Shown piece after piece: positions 8,549-18,965 of a DNA stretch of 29,311 nt (positions are counted from its first letter, which is position 1; the number at the start of each line of letters is the position of its first letter). Origin of the DNA: DASQUK01 sp046723645 (GTDB lineage Bacteria > Actinomycetota > Acidimicrobiia > Acidimicrobiales > VFJN01); contig JBKOUY010000003.1 in NCBI GenBank assembly GCA_046723645.1, forward strand, positions 1-29,311. Direction: 5' to 3'. A program made the translations under genes and the position numbers. The notes under the pieces were generated by a model that had not been told where the DNA came from, ran no database searches, and saw nothing but the letters and a program-made list of their open reading frames with translations.

Positions 8549-9667
8549 TCAGCCCGGCCGGCCGGGCTTTCGCCTGGCCTCTGCCCGACGGTCGCGAGTG
8601 GGCTCGATCCGGTCGGCACCGTTGCCGTCGGCGTGATGGCTGTCGGCCTGGTGGCCTTCGCCTGATCCGGCCGCCACGGCTCGGGCCTGGGCGGCATCCT
8701 CCCGGGCTTCCCGGCGCATCGACAACCAGATCGAGACCGTCAGCACCAGCGCGATGACGCCGAGGCTGATGAAGGTCTCGATGTGATACCACTCGGCGAT
8801 GATCATCTTGACGCCGACGAAGGCCAGGATCACCGCCAACCCCTGCTGCAGGTAGCGGAAGCGGTCGCGCAGGTCGGCGAGCAGGAAGTAGAGGGCGCGC
8901 AGGCCGAGGATGGCGAAGGCGTTCGAGCTGAACACGATGAACTGCTCGCGGCTCACCGCCAAGATGGCCGGGATCGAGTCGACGGCGAACACGACGTCGC
9001 TCGTCTCGATCACGATCAGCACGGCCAGCAGCGGTGTGGCCAGCAGCTTGCGTCCGTGCTTCACGAACAGGTGCTGGCCGTTGTACTCGGTCGTCGAAGG
9101 TATGACCCGCCGCACCAGTCGCAGGACCGGATTGTGTTCGGGATGGACCTCGTCCTCATCGCCATGCCGCAGCATCCGGAACGCCGTGACGAGCAGGAAC
9201 GCGCCGAACACGAACAGCAGCCACTCGAACTGCTCGAGCAGGGCGACGCCGGCGAAGATGAACACAAAGCGCAGGACGAGGGCGCCGAAGACCCCCCAGA
9301 ACAGCACCCGGAACTGGTACGCCCGGGGCACCGCGAAGTAGCTCATGATCAGGGCCCACACGAACACGTTGTCGACGCTGAGGCTCTTCTCGATCAGGTA
9401 GCCGGATATGTACTCGCCGGCCGCCTGGCCGCCGTGCCACGCGAACACCGCCCCGGTGAAGGCCAGGCCGATGCTGATCCACACCGCCGACTCGATGGCC
9501 GCCTCCTTGGTGGTCGGCGCGTGCGGCGTCCGGTGGACCAGCAGAAGGTCGACGATGAGCAGGACCGAGATCAGCGCGAGGAACGCGAACCAGACCCAGA
9601 TGGGAACGTCGAAGCTGGCGAAGTTCTCGCGGCTACCCGACGAATCGGAGGCTAGGACGGCGAACAC
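8549..9667 (-). CDS. TerC-family integral membrane protein (Alx/MntX-like)
   Basis: This 372-residue cytoplasmic-membrane protein has about nine helices and matches the TerC family. It has the acidic membrane motifs SLSVDNVFVWALI and IVIETSDVVFAVDSIPA, whose acidic residues are thought to handle metal ions, and the conserved FWGVFGALVLR and SSNAFAILGLRALYF segments. Family members such as E. coli Alx are linked to manganese export, others to tellurite resistance. The C-terminal 50 residues are a charged cytoplasmic tail rich in His, Asp and Arg. The start is GTG at 9667, with GGAG 6 nt upstream. A yybP-ykoY manganese riboswitch lies directly upstream, which strongly supports a manganese role here. 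It converges on the phosphotransferase gene. Confidence 0.93.
   Translation of the reverse strand: MFAVLASDSSGSRENFASFDVPIWVWFAFLALISVLLIVDLLLVHRTPHAPTTKEAAIESAVWISIGLAFTGAVFAWHGGQAAGEYISGYLIEKSLSVDNVFVWALIMSYFAVPRAYQFRVLFWGVFGALVLRFVFIFAGVALLEQFEWLLFVFGAFLLVTAFRMLRHGDEDEVHPEHNPVLRLVRRVIPSTTEYNGQHLFVKHGRKLLATPLLAVLIVIETSDVVFAVDSIPAILAVSREQFIVFSSNAFAILGLRALYFLLADLRDRFRYLQQGLAVILAFVGVKMIIAEWYHIETFISLGVIALVLTVSIWLSMRREAREDAAQARAVAAGSGEGHQADSHHADGNGADRIEPTRDRRAEARRKPGRPG
8551..8568 (+). terminator. GC-rich perfect palindrome followed by TTT
   Basis: AGCCCGGCCGGCCGGGCT is fully palindromic and is followed on the plus strand by TTT. It can fold as a 7-bp stem with a 4-nt loop, 50 bp after the phosphotransferase stop. 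It lies in the last codons of the convergent terC gene, so it may end plus-strand transcription with only a weak T-run. Confidence 0.45.
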
Positions 9668-9699
9668 GGCGGTCTCCGGCTGGGTGGGCGGGGTTCCAG

Positions 9700-9787
9700 C
9701 CGAAGGTCTCGCCCGCCACTGGGGCCGTGGTCACCGGGCACGAGGCCGTCCTGACGATGACGCACATCGAGGGCTACTCCCCTTCGG
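9700..9787 (-). promoter_or_regulatory. yybP-ykoY manganese riboswitch
   Basis: On the minus strand the 88-nt element is closed by a perfect 7-bp P1 stem, CCGAAGG (9781-9787) with CCTTCGG (9700-9706). It carries the hallmark loops: GGGGAGTAG right after P1 (9774-9782) and GAGACCTT (9703-9710) at the 3' end. Between them is the GTCATCGTCA/CCGGTGAC region expected for the second helical leg. These conserved loops form the Mn2+ site in the known class. It lies 32 nt upstream of the terC GTG, and genes of this family are classic targets. CGGCTGG (9696-9702) can pair with CCAGCCG (9677-9683), whose last base is the first G of the SD. That hairpin shares three bases with P1, so metal binding should open the SD and switch terC on. 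Confidence 0.9.
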
Positions 9788-9856
9788 TGCCCGCCAGCCT
9801 ACAGCCAGCGGGCGGTCGCGGAAGACACGCCAGACGGCACGCGGAAGAGCCCGTGA

Positions 9857-12526
<2,670 letters not shown>

Positions 12527-12790
12527 GGCGATTCCTGTCCCTGTGCTTCCTGCTCAACGAATGCGGTCGGTTGCCGAGCCTACTGAGCAATACTTCGGCT
12601 CGTGACCGCCCTCCGGCGGCAATTGCCGCCAGAAGGCGTCGGCCCCGCCGGATGGCCCGTCCCGTTTAGTTAGAGGCCGAGCGGATAGGCCCGCATGTGG
12701 CACCGAACCGTACGGGATTAGCAGCGTAAGCCCAGGGTTCACAGCTCGGCCTCCGGGCAACACTGACCACGGTTCGCCGAGACGACGGAC
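12527..12790 (-). promoter_or_regulatory. ppdK upstream region with several inverted repeats (possible structured leader)
   Basis: No protein-like frame is seen in these 264 bp between the LuxR-type regulator stop and ppdK. On the ppdK strand a 10-bp perfect stem can form between GAGGCCGAGC (12744-12753) and GCTCGGCCTC (12673-12682), enclosing 61 nt. The loop contains CCCGTA/TGCGGG pairing. TCCCGT in the loop (12712-12717) can pair with ACGGGA just after the stem (12660-12665), making a pseudoknot. Further down are the hairpin GGCGGC-AATT-GCCGCC (12615-12630) and CGAGCC/GGCTCG (12575-12602). It matches no riboswitch class I recognise. It could be a regulatory leader, a terminator region for the upstream gene, or both. 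Confidence 0.4.
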
Positions 12791-15700
12791 CTATCCGCGC
12801 AGCTCGTCAGCGGCGCCAGTGGGGCGGCTCTCCCGGGCCGTGGCCGCCGTCGCGAGCTCGGTGCGGTTGTTGACGCCCAGCTTCGCGTAGACGTGCGACA
12901 GATGGGTCTTGACCGTGTTGCGGCTCATGAACAGGCGGGCCGCGATCTCCGGGTTGGTGAGGCCGTCGGTGGCGAGTCGAACCACCTCGACCTCGGTCGG
13001 GGTGAGGCTGGCCCAGCCGCTGGACGGCCGGCTGCGCGTGGTGCGGGCGCGCCGGGCGTAGGAGACGGCTTCGTCGAGCGTGAGCGCGGCGCCCTCGGAC
13101 CAGGCGGTGGCGAACTGCTCGCCCCCCAGTGACGCCCGGAGGCGCGCGACCGCAGCGGCGTGGTCGGGGCGGTCGACAGGTGGCCGCGGATAGCCCAAGA
13201 GCTCTCGACCGGCGTCGGCGGCGGCGTAGAGCCGGGCGGCCTCCGCATAGCTCTCGGCGCCCAGCGCCTGCCGGGCGAGGGCGTCGAGGCTGTCCACGTA
13301 GAGCGTCCGGAGCCCGTGGTCGACCCGGATGGCGAGTGCCTCGTGGTGCAGGCGCTCGGCCCGCTCCGGGTCGTCGGTCGCGGCCAGAACCCCGCTCTCG
13401 TCGAGCGCCTCGGCCAGGGGGTGGGCCGCATCAAGCTTCCGGCAGAGCGCAGCCGCCCGGTCGAGGTGCTCGAGGGCGAGCTCGCGCTCGCCGAGGCGGC
13501 GGCACACGGACGCGAGCCCGGGGAGCGCCCGGGCGACGAACCAGTTGTCGACGAACGGGTCGCCGTACCGGGCCGCCCGCTCGAACCAGTGTCGGGCGGA
13601 CTCGAGGTCGCCGCCCCAGAGGTGCAGCTTGCCCAACGTGACGGCCATCGAGGGGGCGTCGACCGCGTGGTCCGCGCCCTCCGCGGCACGCACCACCGGC
13701 TGCATGAGGTCCAGCCCGGCCTCGATGTCGCCGCTGAGGCCCACGACCCAGGCGAGGTTGCTGGTGCTGACGCTGAAGTACTCCGCCATGGGCCGCGCCA
13801 GCCCCACCGCCTCGGTGGCCAGTGCACGCGCCGCGCGCGGGTTCCCCGTGAGCAGGGCGCGGTACACCTGGGCTCCCAGGGCGAACGCCAGGAGGACCCG
13901 GTCGCCGCGCCGGCGGCAGCGCTCAACCGCCATGTCCAGGACCGGGCGGGCGTCCTCGTGACGGTCGCCGTTGGTGAGGGCAACCGCCTCGAGCACCAGA
14001 CCCACGTCGACCCCCGACTCGTCGCCGGCGGCCTCACTGCGGCGTCGGGCCTCGGCGCAGACCCGGCGGGCCGTGGCGTCGTCGCGGTACAGGTGAACGA
14101 AGGTCTCGACGGAGAGACACCGACCACGGGACTGGTCGTCGCCGATCTCGGTGGCGACGTCAGCGCCCTGCCGTGCGGCATCGACCATGAGCTCGTAGTC
14201 CCCGGCGGTGGCGCCCAGCTGCGCGGCCCCGGCCAGGAGCCTCGCCTGGAGTCCGGTGCGGTCGTTGGGGGCCAAGGCCAGCGCCCGCTTCACGTGCTCG
14301 ATCCCCTCGTGGGCGTGGCCGTAGAGGATCCACAGGCGCGGCAGCGCCGCCGCCAGCCGCCGGCCGCGGTGCGGGTCGGCGGCCGAGAGGCCCCACTCGA
14401 GGGCGGCGCGGAGGTTGTCGTGCTCGGCCTCGAGCCGAGCCAGCCACGTGTCCTGATCGGGCTGATACAGCTCGGGCTCCGCCTCCTCGGCGAGCGCGAG
14501 GAAGTGGTCGAGATGGCGGTCGTGACAGCCCGCCGCCTCGCCGGCCTCGCGGAGCCGGTCGCCGGCGTACTGGCGGATCGTCTCCAGGAGCCGGTACCGC
14601 GCCTGGCCGTCGCCCTGATCGGCCAGGACCAACGACTTGTCCACCAGCCTGCCCAGCGGGACGCGCACGTCGTCGCGCCCCGCGGTGGCACAGACCGCTC
14701 CGGCGGCCTCGAGGGTGAACCCGCCCTGGAACACGGCCAGCTGCCGGAACAGCCGGCGGTCGGCGCCGTCGAGCAGGTGGTCACTCCACTCGACCGAGGC
14801 CTCCAGGGTCTGCTGGCGCGCCGTCACGCCTCGCGGCCCGCCGGCCAGGAGGCGGAACCGGTCGTCCAGGCCGGCGGCGATCTGCGCGGGCGTCAGCGCC
14901 CGCACCCAGGCGGCGGCCAGCTCGAGGGCCAGTGGAATGCCGTCGAGCCGGTGGCAGATGGTGTGTACTGCATCGGTGTTGCCGTCGTCGACGACGAACC
15001 CGGGCAGCACCTGGTTGGCCCTCTCCCCGAACAGGCGGACGGCCTCGGCCTCGACCATCGACGGCACCCGCCAGACCGTCTCTCCCGCCACGCCGAGCGG
15101 CTCGCGGCTCGTCGCGAGCACGGACACCTCCGGGCACGACCGCAACAGGGCGTCCACGAGCTCGGCGCTCGCCTCCAGCACGTGCTCGCAGTTGTCCAGG
15201 CACACCAGCAGCCGCCGGTCCCGCAACTGCACGGTCAGGGCCCGTAGGGGCCCGCCGGCGGGCTCGACCATGACCCTGGTGCCGGCGGCGACCAGCTCGG
15301 CGACCCGGGCCGCATCGGTGACCGGGCCGAGGTCGACCCACCAGACGCCGTCGGGCCAACGGTCGGCGACGCCCGCCGCCGCCTGCAACGCCAGGCGGGT
15401 CTTGCCGCAGCCGCCCGATCCCGTGAGCGTCACCAGTCGTTCGCCGCCGAGCAGATCCTGCACGACCGCCAGCTCGCGATCGCGCCCGACGAAGCTGGTC
15501 ACCTGCAACGGCAGGTTGTTGGCTAGCCCGTCGAGGGACCGCAACGGCGGGAACTCGTCCTCGATCGCCGCGTCGCGCAGCTCGAAGACCCGTTCGGGGC
15601 CCGACAGGTCGCGCAGCCGATGGGTCCCCAGGTCGACCAACCAGGCGCCCGCCGGCAACCCGTCCGCGACAAGCGACGCGGTCACGGACGACAGCAGCGC

Positions 15701-16078
15701 CTGGCCGCCGTGCGCCACGTCGCGCAGGCGGGCGCCGCGACACAGGGCCGGCCCGCCGTAGGCGTTGGACGCGCGGACATCGGCCTCGCCGGTGTGGATC
15801 CCGATCCGCAGCCGACCCGCGGGACCTGCCTGGTCGGTGGCGGCCATCAGGGCACGTTGGACGTCCCGCGCGACGGCGACGGCGTCCGCGGCGGACTCGA
15901 ATACGGCGACCGCGCCGGCGCCCTGGCCCAGCTGTTCGAGGCGGGTGCCGCCGTGGGTCGTGACCGCGGCGTCGATGATCCCCTCGGACCGGACCGTGCC
16001 CGCGGCCGGGTCCTCGACGTCGGCGAGCAGGAACGTCACAGTCCCCGTCGGCGGATCGGCTCGCGCATCACGTCCCAT
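12791..16078 (-). CDS. Large LuxR-type regulator: cyclase-like, NB-ARC ATPase, TPR and LuxR DNA-binding domains
   Basis: This 1095-residue signalling regulator starts at the ATG at 16078, with GGAGGTGAG 10-18 nt upstream. Residues about 10-170 resemble a class III adenylate/guanylate cyclase domain (TGTVTFLLADVED, GRLRIGIHTGEA). Its usual GDG metal/active-site motif reads GQGAGAVAVF, so it is probably a catalytically inactive sensor. An AfsR/NB-ARC ATPase follows, with P-loop TGSGGCGKTR (219-228), LLVCLDNCEHVL and SVLATSREPL, then LDGIPLALELAA. A long helical TPR-like region covers about 560-1010. The C-terminus is a LuxR helix-turn-helix, LTPTEVEVVRLATDGLTNPE through MSRNTVKTHLSHVYAKLG. Such proteins switch on stress or metabolite genes. 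It is divergent from the ABC operon at 16285 and is the likely regulator of that operon. Confidence 0.92.
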   Translation of the reverse strand: MGRDARADPPTGTVTFLLADVEDPAAGTVRSEGIIDAAVTTHGGTRLEQLGQGAGAVAVFESAADAVAVARDVQRALMAATDQAGPAGRLRIGIHTGEADVRASNAYGGPALCRGARLRDVAHGGQALLSSVTASLVADGLPAGAWLVDLGTHRLRDLSGPERVFELRDAAIEDEFPPLRSLDGLANNLPLQVTSFVGRDRELAVVQDLLGGERLVTLTGSGGCGKTRLALQAAAGVADRWPDGVWWVDLGPVTDAARVAELVAAGTRVMVEPAGGPLRALTVQLRDRRLLVCLDNCEHVLEASAELVDALLRSCPEVSVLATSREPLGVAGETVWRVPSMVEAEAVRLFGERANQVLPGFVVDDGNTDAVHTICHRLDGIPLALELAAAWVRALTPAQIAAGLDDRFRLLAGGPRGVTARQQTLEASVEWSDHLLDGADRRLFRQLAVFQGGFTLEAAGAVCATAGRDDVRVPLGRLVDKSLVLADQGDGQARYRLLETIRQYAGDRLREAGEAAGCHDRHLDHFLALAEEAEPELYQPDQDTWLARLEAEHDNLRAALEWGLSAADPHRGRRLAAALPRLWILYGHAHEGIEHVKRALALAPNDRTGLQARLLAGAAQLGATAGDYELMVDAARQGADVATEIGDDQSRGRCLSVETFVHLYRDDATARRVCAEARRRSEAAGDESGVDVGLVLEAVALTNGDRHEDARPVLDMAVERCRRRGDRVLLAFALGAQVYRALLTGNPRAARALATEAVGLARPMAEYFSVSTSNLAWVVGLSGDIEAGLDLMQPVVRAAEGADHAVDAPSMAVTLGKLHLWGGDLESARHWFERAARYGDPFVDNWFVARALPGLASVCRRLGERELALEHLDRAAALCRKLDAAHPLAEALDESGVLAATDDPERAERLHHEALAIRVDHGLRTLYVDSLDALARQALGAESYAEAARLYAAADAGRELLGYPRPPVDRPDHAAAVARLRASLGGEQFATAWSEGAALTLDEAVSYARRARTTRSRPSSGWASLTPTEVEVVRLATDGLTNPEIAARLFMSRNTVKTHLSHVYAKLGVNNRTELATAATARESRPTGAADELRG

Positions 16079-16139
16079 GACGCGTGTCTCACCTCCTTCG
16101 GGCCCGCGGCACGACACTCGTCACACGATGCGTCCTCTA

Positions 16140-16159
16140 CATCACCCAGATGGGCGATG
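16140..16159. promoter_or_regulatory. 20-bp imperfect palindrome in the divergent LuxR/ABC promoter region
   Basis: CATCACCCA and TGGGCGATG are inverted copies (8 of 9 positions) around a central GA. The site is 62 bp upstream of the regulator start and 126 bp upstream of the ABC ATPase start. It is a candidate operator for the LuxR-type protein; this assignment is by position only. Confidence 0.4.
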
Positions 16160-16271
16160 AGCACGGCCGAGAGCTCACGAGCCGGTCAGAACCCTCCAAT
16201 CATGGGGCATGACGGACCGCCGCCGGCGACCGTGGCCCGAAACCCCTGTCTCGACCTGCGCAGACCGCCGA

Positions 16272-16277
16272 TAGGTT
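16272..16277 (+). promoter_or_regulatory. Possible -10 (TAGGTT) of the ABC operon
   Basis: TAGGTT lies 7 nt before the ATG at 16285, and no SD is seen. TCGACC at 16251-16256 is a possible -35 with a 15-bp spacer. This spacing would give a leaderless or nearly leaderless mRNA. Confidence 0.4.
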
Positions 16278-16284
16278 CGGCGTG

Positions 16285-17235
16285 ATGTCGGAATCGGCCG
16301 GACTCGCCGACGCGCCCCTCATCGAGGCCAAGGCGCTCACCAAGCGCTTCGGCGACTACGTCGCGGTCGACGGCGTCGACTTCACGGTGGAGCGCGGCGA
16401 GGTCTTCGGGTTTCTGGGACCCAACGGCGCCGGCAAGACCACGACGATGCGGATGATCGCCTGCGTCTCGCCCATCACGGAGGGCGAGCTGCGGGTGCTG
16501 GGGATGAGCCCGACGACGGACGGCCCCGCGATCCGGGCGCGACTCGGTGTCGTCCCCCAGGACGACAACCTCGACACCGAGCTCACGGTCTGGGACAACC
16601 TCGTGATCTACGGCCGCTACTTCGGGCTGCCAATGGCCCAGATCCGAGAACGGGCCACCGAGCTGCTCCACTTCGCCCGGCTCGACGACCGCCGGGCGTC
16701 GCGCGTCGATCCCCTGTCCGGAGGTATGAAGCGGCGGCTCATCATCGCCCGGGCGCTGATCAACCGGCCGGACCTGGTCCTGCTCGACGAGCCCACCACC
16801 GGCCTCGACCCCCAGGCGCGCCACATGCTCTGGGAGCGCCTCTACCGCCTCAAGCGCGAGGGCGTCACCCTCGTGCTCACGACCCACTACATGGACGAGG
16901 CCGAGCAGCTGTGCGACCGCTTGGTGATCATGGACGACGGGCGCATCGTGGCGGAGGGATCGCCGCGCCAGCTGATCGACCGGTACTGCACCCGGGAGGT
17001 CGTCGAGCTTCGCTTCGGCCTGCCCGAGCAGCAGGACGCAGCGATCGAGCCGCTCGGCGCCCTCGGCCACCGGGTCGAGCCGCTGGGCGACCGGGTCCTG
17101 TTGTACACGCCGCACGGTGACGAGGCGTTGGCTCGGATCACCGGTGACGGCATCCGGCCCGACTCGGTGCTCGTCCGCCGCGCCTCGCTCGAGGACGTGT
17201 TCCTGACCCTCACCGGACGCACCCTCGATGAGTGA
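16285..17235 (+). CDS. ABC exporter ATPase (NodI/CcmA-like)
   Basis: This 316-residue cytoplasmic ATPase has Walker A GPNGAGKT (45-52), Q-loop VVPQDDNLD (89-97), signature LSGGM (144-148), Walker B LVLLDEP (164-170), and switch His H201 in LTTHYMDEAEQLCD. Unlike the DrrA-type protein at 5414, it keeps the His. The C-terminus ends with ASLEDVFLTLTGRTL, typical of ABC-2 drug, polysaccharide or lipid exporters. The ATG at 16285 was chosen over the GTG three bases earlier. It overlaps the next gene by 8 bp and heads a unit of five reading frames. The two permeases encoded after it probably form a heterodimer. The substrate is unknown. Confidence 0.95.
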   Translation: MSESAGLADAPLIEAKALTKRFGDYVAVDGVDFTVERGEVFGFLGPNGAGKTTTMRMIACVSPITEGELRVLGMSPTTDGPAIRARLGVVPQDDNLDTELTVWDNLVIYGRYFGLPMAQIRERATELLHFARLDDRRASRVDPLSGGMKRRLIIARALINRPDLVLLDEPTTGLDPQARHMLWERLYRLKREGVTLVLTTHYMDEAEQLCDRLVIMDDGRIVAEGSPRQLIDRYCTREVVELRFGLPEQQDAAIEPLGALGHRVEPLGDRVLLYTPHGDEALARITGDGIRPDSVLVRRASLEDVFLTLTGRTLDE

Positions 17236-18049
17236 CGCTGCGGGCACCACCACCGGGTCACCCCTCGACACGCTGGCGGCGGCGGTGCCCATGCTGCGGG
17301 TGACCGAGCGACAGGCGCGCGTGTGGCGCAGGTTCTGGCGGACGTCGGCGGTCTCCGGTGTGCTCATGCCCCTGCTGTTCCTCGGCGCCCTGGGCATCGG
17401 GCTGGGCGGCCTGGTGGACGACAACCGCAGCTCGGTGGAGGGCGTCGACTACCTCGTGTTCGTGGCGCCGGGCATCCTCGCCGCCACCGCGATGCAGGGC
17501 GCGGCCGGCGAGTCGCTCTGGCCGGTGATGGCCGGTATGAAGTGGGTCCGCACCTTCCACGCGGCCGCCGCGACGCCCCTGGCGCCCCGGGACGTCTTCG
17601 GGGGCTGGGTGCTCTGGATCGCCGCCCGCCAGGCGATGACGGCCACGGCGTTCGTCGTCGTCGCCGCCGCGCTCGGCGCCATTCCGTCACCGTGGGGCGT
17701 GCTGGCGGTGCCGGCCGCCGTGCTGACCGGCGTGGCCTTCGGCGCGCCGCTCACGGCGTTCTCGGGCGGCCAGGACAGCGACCTGCCGTTCCCGCTGATC
17801 ATGCGGATCGTGGTGGTGCCGATGTTCCTGTTCTCCGGCACGTTCTTCCCGGTGGACCAGCTGCCCGACTGGCTGCTGCCGGTCGCGTGGGTGTCGCCGC
17901 TGTGGCACGGGGTCGAGCTCTGCCGCGGCGCCACCACCGGCTCGCTTGGCTGGGGGCCGGCCCTGGGTCACATCGCCTACCTCGCGGGTTGGGTCGCCGT
18001 GGGCTCGTGGTGGGGCATCCGCACGTTCACACGGAAGCTCGCACCGTGA
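17228..18049 (+). CDS. ABC-2 type permease, first of two
   Basis: This 273-residue NodJ-like membrane subunit has about six helices, including SGVLMPLLFLGALGIGLGGL (about 43-62), ATAFVVVAAALGAI and VLAVPAAVLTGVAFGAPL. The family segment MRIVVVPMFLFSGTFFPVDQLPDWLLP precedes the last helices. The loop VDYLVFVAPGILAATAMQGA matches the ABC-2 core. Its start overlaps the ATPase stop by 8 bp, and its stop overlaps the next small frame as GTGA. It shares overall layout and the SGTFFPVDQLP-type motif with the second permease at 18177, which reads SATFFPLSQYP. The two are probably diverged duplicates working as a heterodimer. Confidence 0.93.
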   Translation: MSDAAGTTTGSPLDTLAAAVPMLRVTERQARVWRRFWRTSAVSGVLMPLLFLGALGIGLGGLVDDNRSSVEGVDYLVFVAPGILAATAMQGAAGESLWPVMAGMKWVRTFHAAAATPLAPRDVFGGWVLWIAARQAMTATAFVVVAAALGAIPSPWGVLAVPAAVLTGVAFGAPLTAFSGGQDSDLPFPLIMRIVVVPMFLFSGTFFPVDQLPDWLLPVAWVSPLWHGVELCRGATTGSLGWGPALGHIAYLAGWVAVGSWWGIRTFTRKLAP

Positions 18050-18180
18050 GCAAGCGTCCGTCGAGGGTGACGGGGAAACAACGAGAGAGCGAGCCCGGCC
18101 CGAGCGGCCGTGGGAGCGGACCAGCAACGCGTCGCAGCCCGAGCGGCCTGCTGCGAAGCAGCAAGAGCGGGAAGCAATGA
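18046..18180 (+). CDS. Possible 44-residue basic peptide linking the two permease genes
   Basis: A GTG at 18046 overlaps the stop of the first permease (GTGA). The frame runs 44 codons to a TGA at 18178-18180, which overlaps the ATG of the second permease (ATGA). It therefore fills the gap exactly, with a coupling overlap at each end. The peptide is rich in Arg, Ser, Gly and Lys (start MSKRPSRVTGKQ, end LLRSSKSGKQ) and has no hydrophobic segment. About three quarters of its codons end in G or C, lower than in neighbouring genes, which weakens the case for a selected protein. It may instead serve to pass ribosomes to the second permease gene. Two copies of GCCCGAGCGGCC occur inside (18098-18109 and 18137-18148). 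Confidence 0.4.
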   Translation: MSKRPSRVTGKQRESEPGPSGRGSGPATRRSPSGLLRSSKSGKQ

Positions 18181-18965
18181 GCACGGCCGTTGCGATGCTC
18201 GGCACGCGGCGGGCCCTGCGGATCGTCGAGCGCAACACCCGCTCCTACCTGCGGATGTGGCCCGTCTTCCTCAGCGGCTTCATCGAACCCATCCTGTACC
18301 TCTTCTCGATCGGGATCGGGGTCGGCGAGCTGGTGGGCACCCTCCCGGGGCCCGGCGGCCGGCCGATCCCCTACGAGCAGTTCGTCGCACCCGCGATGCT
18401 GGCGACGTCGGCCATGAACGGCACCGTGTTCGACACGACGTTCAACTTCTTCTTCAAGTTCAAGTACGCGAAGACGTTCGACGGGATGCTGGCCACGCCG
18501 CTCGGCGTGCAGGACGTCGTGCGGGGCGAGGTCACGTGGGCGTTGCTGCGGGCGCTGCTCTACGCCACCGTGTTCCTGCTGACGATGTGGGCCATGGACC
18601 TCACGCCGTCCGGCTGGACCGTGCTGGCGCTGCCGGCGGCCCTGCTGATCGGGTTCGGCTTCGCCGGCGCGGGCATGGGCCTGACCACCTTCATGCGCTC
18701 GTTCGTGGACTTCGACTACGTGCAGCTGGCGATCGTCCCGCTGTTCCTGTTCTCGGCGACGTTCTTCCCGCTCAGCCAGTACCCCGCCGCCCTGGAGTGG
18801 GTGGTCCGGCTGAGCCCCCTCTACCAGGGCGTGGCCCTGGAGCGGGGGCTCGTCCTCGGCGACCTGTCCCCCACGATGCTGCTGAACGCCGCGTACCTGG
18901 CGGCCATGGGTGGTATCGGCCTCCGTGTCGCCGGCCGCCGGCTCGGCACGCTGCTGCTCCCGTGA
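18177..18965 (+). CDS. ABC-2 type permease, second of two
   Basis: This 262-residue membrane subunit has about six helices. It includes VFLSGFIEPILYLFSIGIGVG near the N-terminus, the ABC-2 loop YEQFVAPAMLATSAMNG, and a cytoplasmic FKFKYAKTFDGMLATPLGVQDV coupling region. Helices at ALLYATVFLLTMWAM and LALPAALLIGFGFAGAG are followed by VPLFLFSATFFPLSQYP. The ATG at 18177 overlaps the preceding small frame. No alternative in-frame start lies closer to the first permease. Its stop overlaps the GTG of the ArfB-type gene (GTGA). It probably pairs with the first permease and the ATPase at 16285. Confidence 0.93.
   Translation: MSTAVAMLGTRRALRIVERNTRSYLRMWPVFLSGFIEPILYLFSIGIGVGELVGTLPGPGGRPIPYEQFVAPAMLATSAMNGTVFDTTFNFFFKFKYAKTFDGMLATPLGVQDVVRGEVTWALLRALLYATVFLLTMWAMDLTPSGWTVLALPAALLIGFGFAGAGMGLTTFMRSFVDFDYVQLAIVPLFLFSATFFPLSQYPAALEWVVRLSPLYQGVALERGLVLGDLSPTMLLNAAYLAAMGGIGLRVAGRRLGTLLLP

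Noticed and set aside
12554..12763. 69-codon minus-strand frame upstream of ppdK
   Set aside because: It has no SD, no recognisable motif and overlaps the inverted repeats; the region looks more like an RNA leader.
18098..18148. Pair of GCCCGAGCGGCC repeats as a regulatory site
   Set aside because: There are only two 12-bp copies 39 bp apart in GC-rich sequence, with no symmetry; they are more simply part of the small reading frame.
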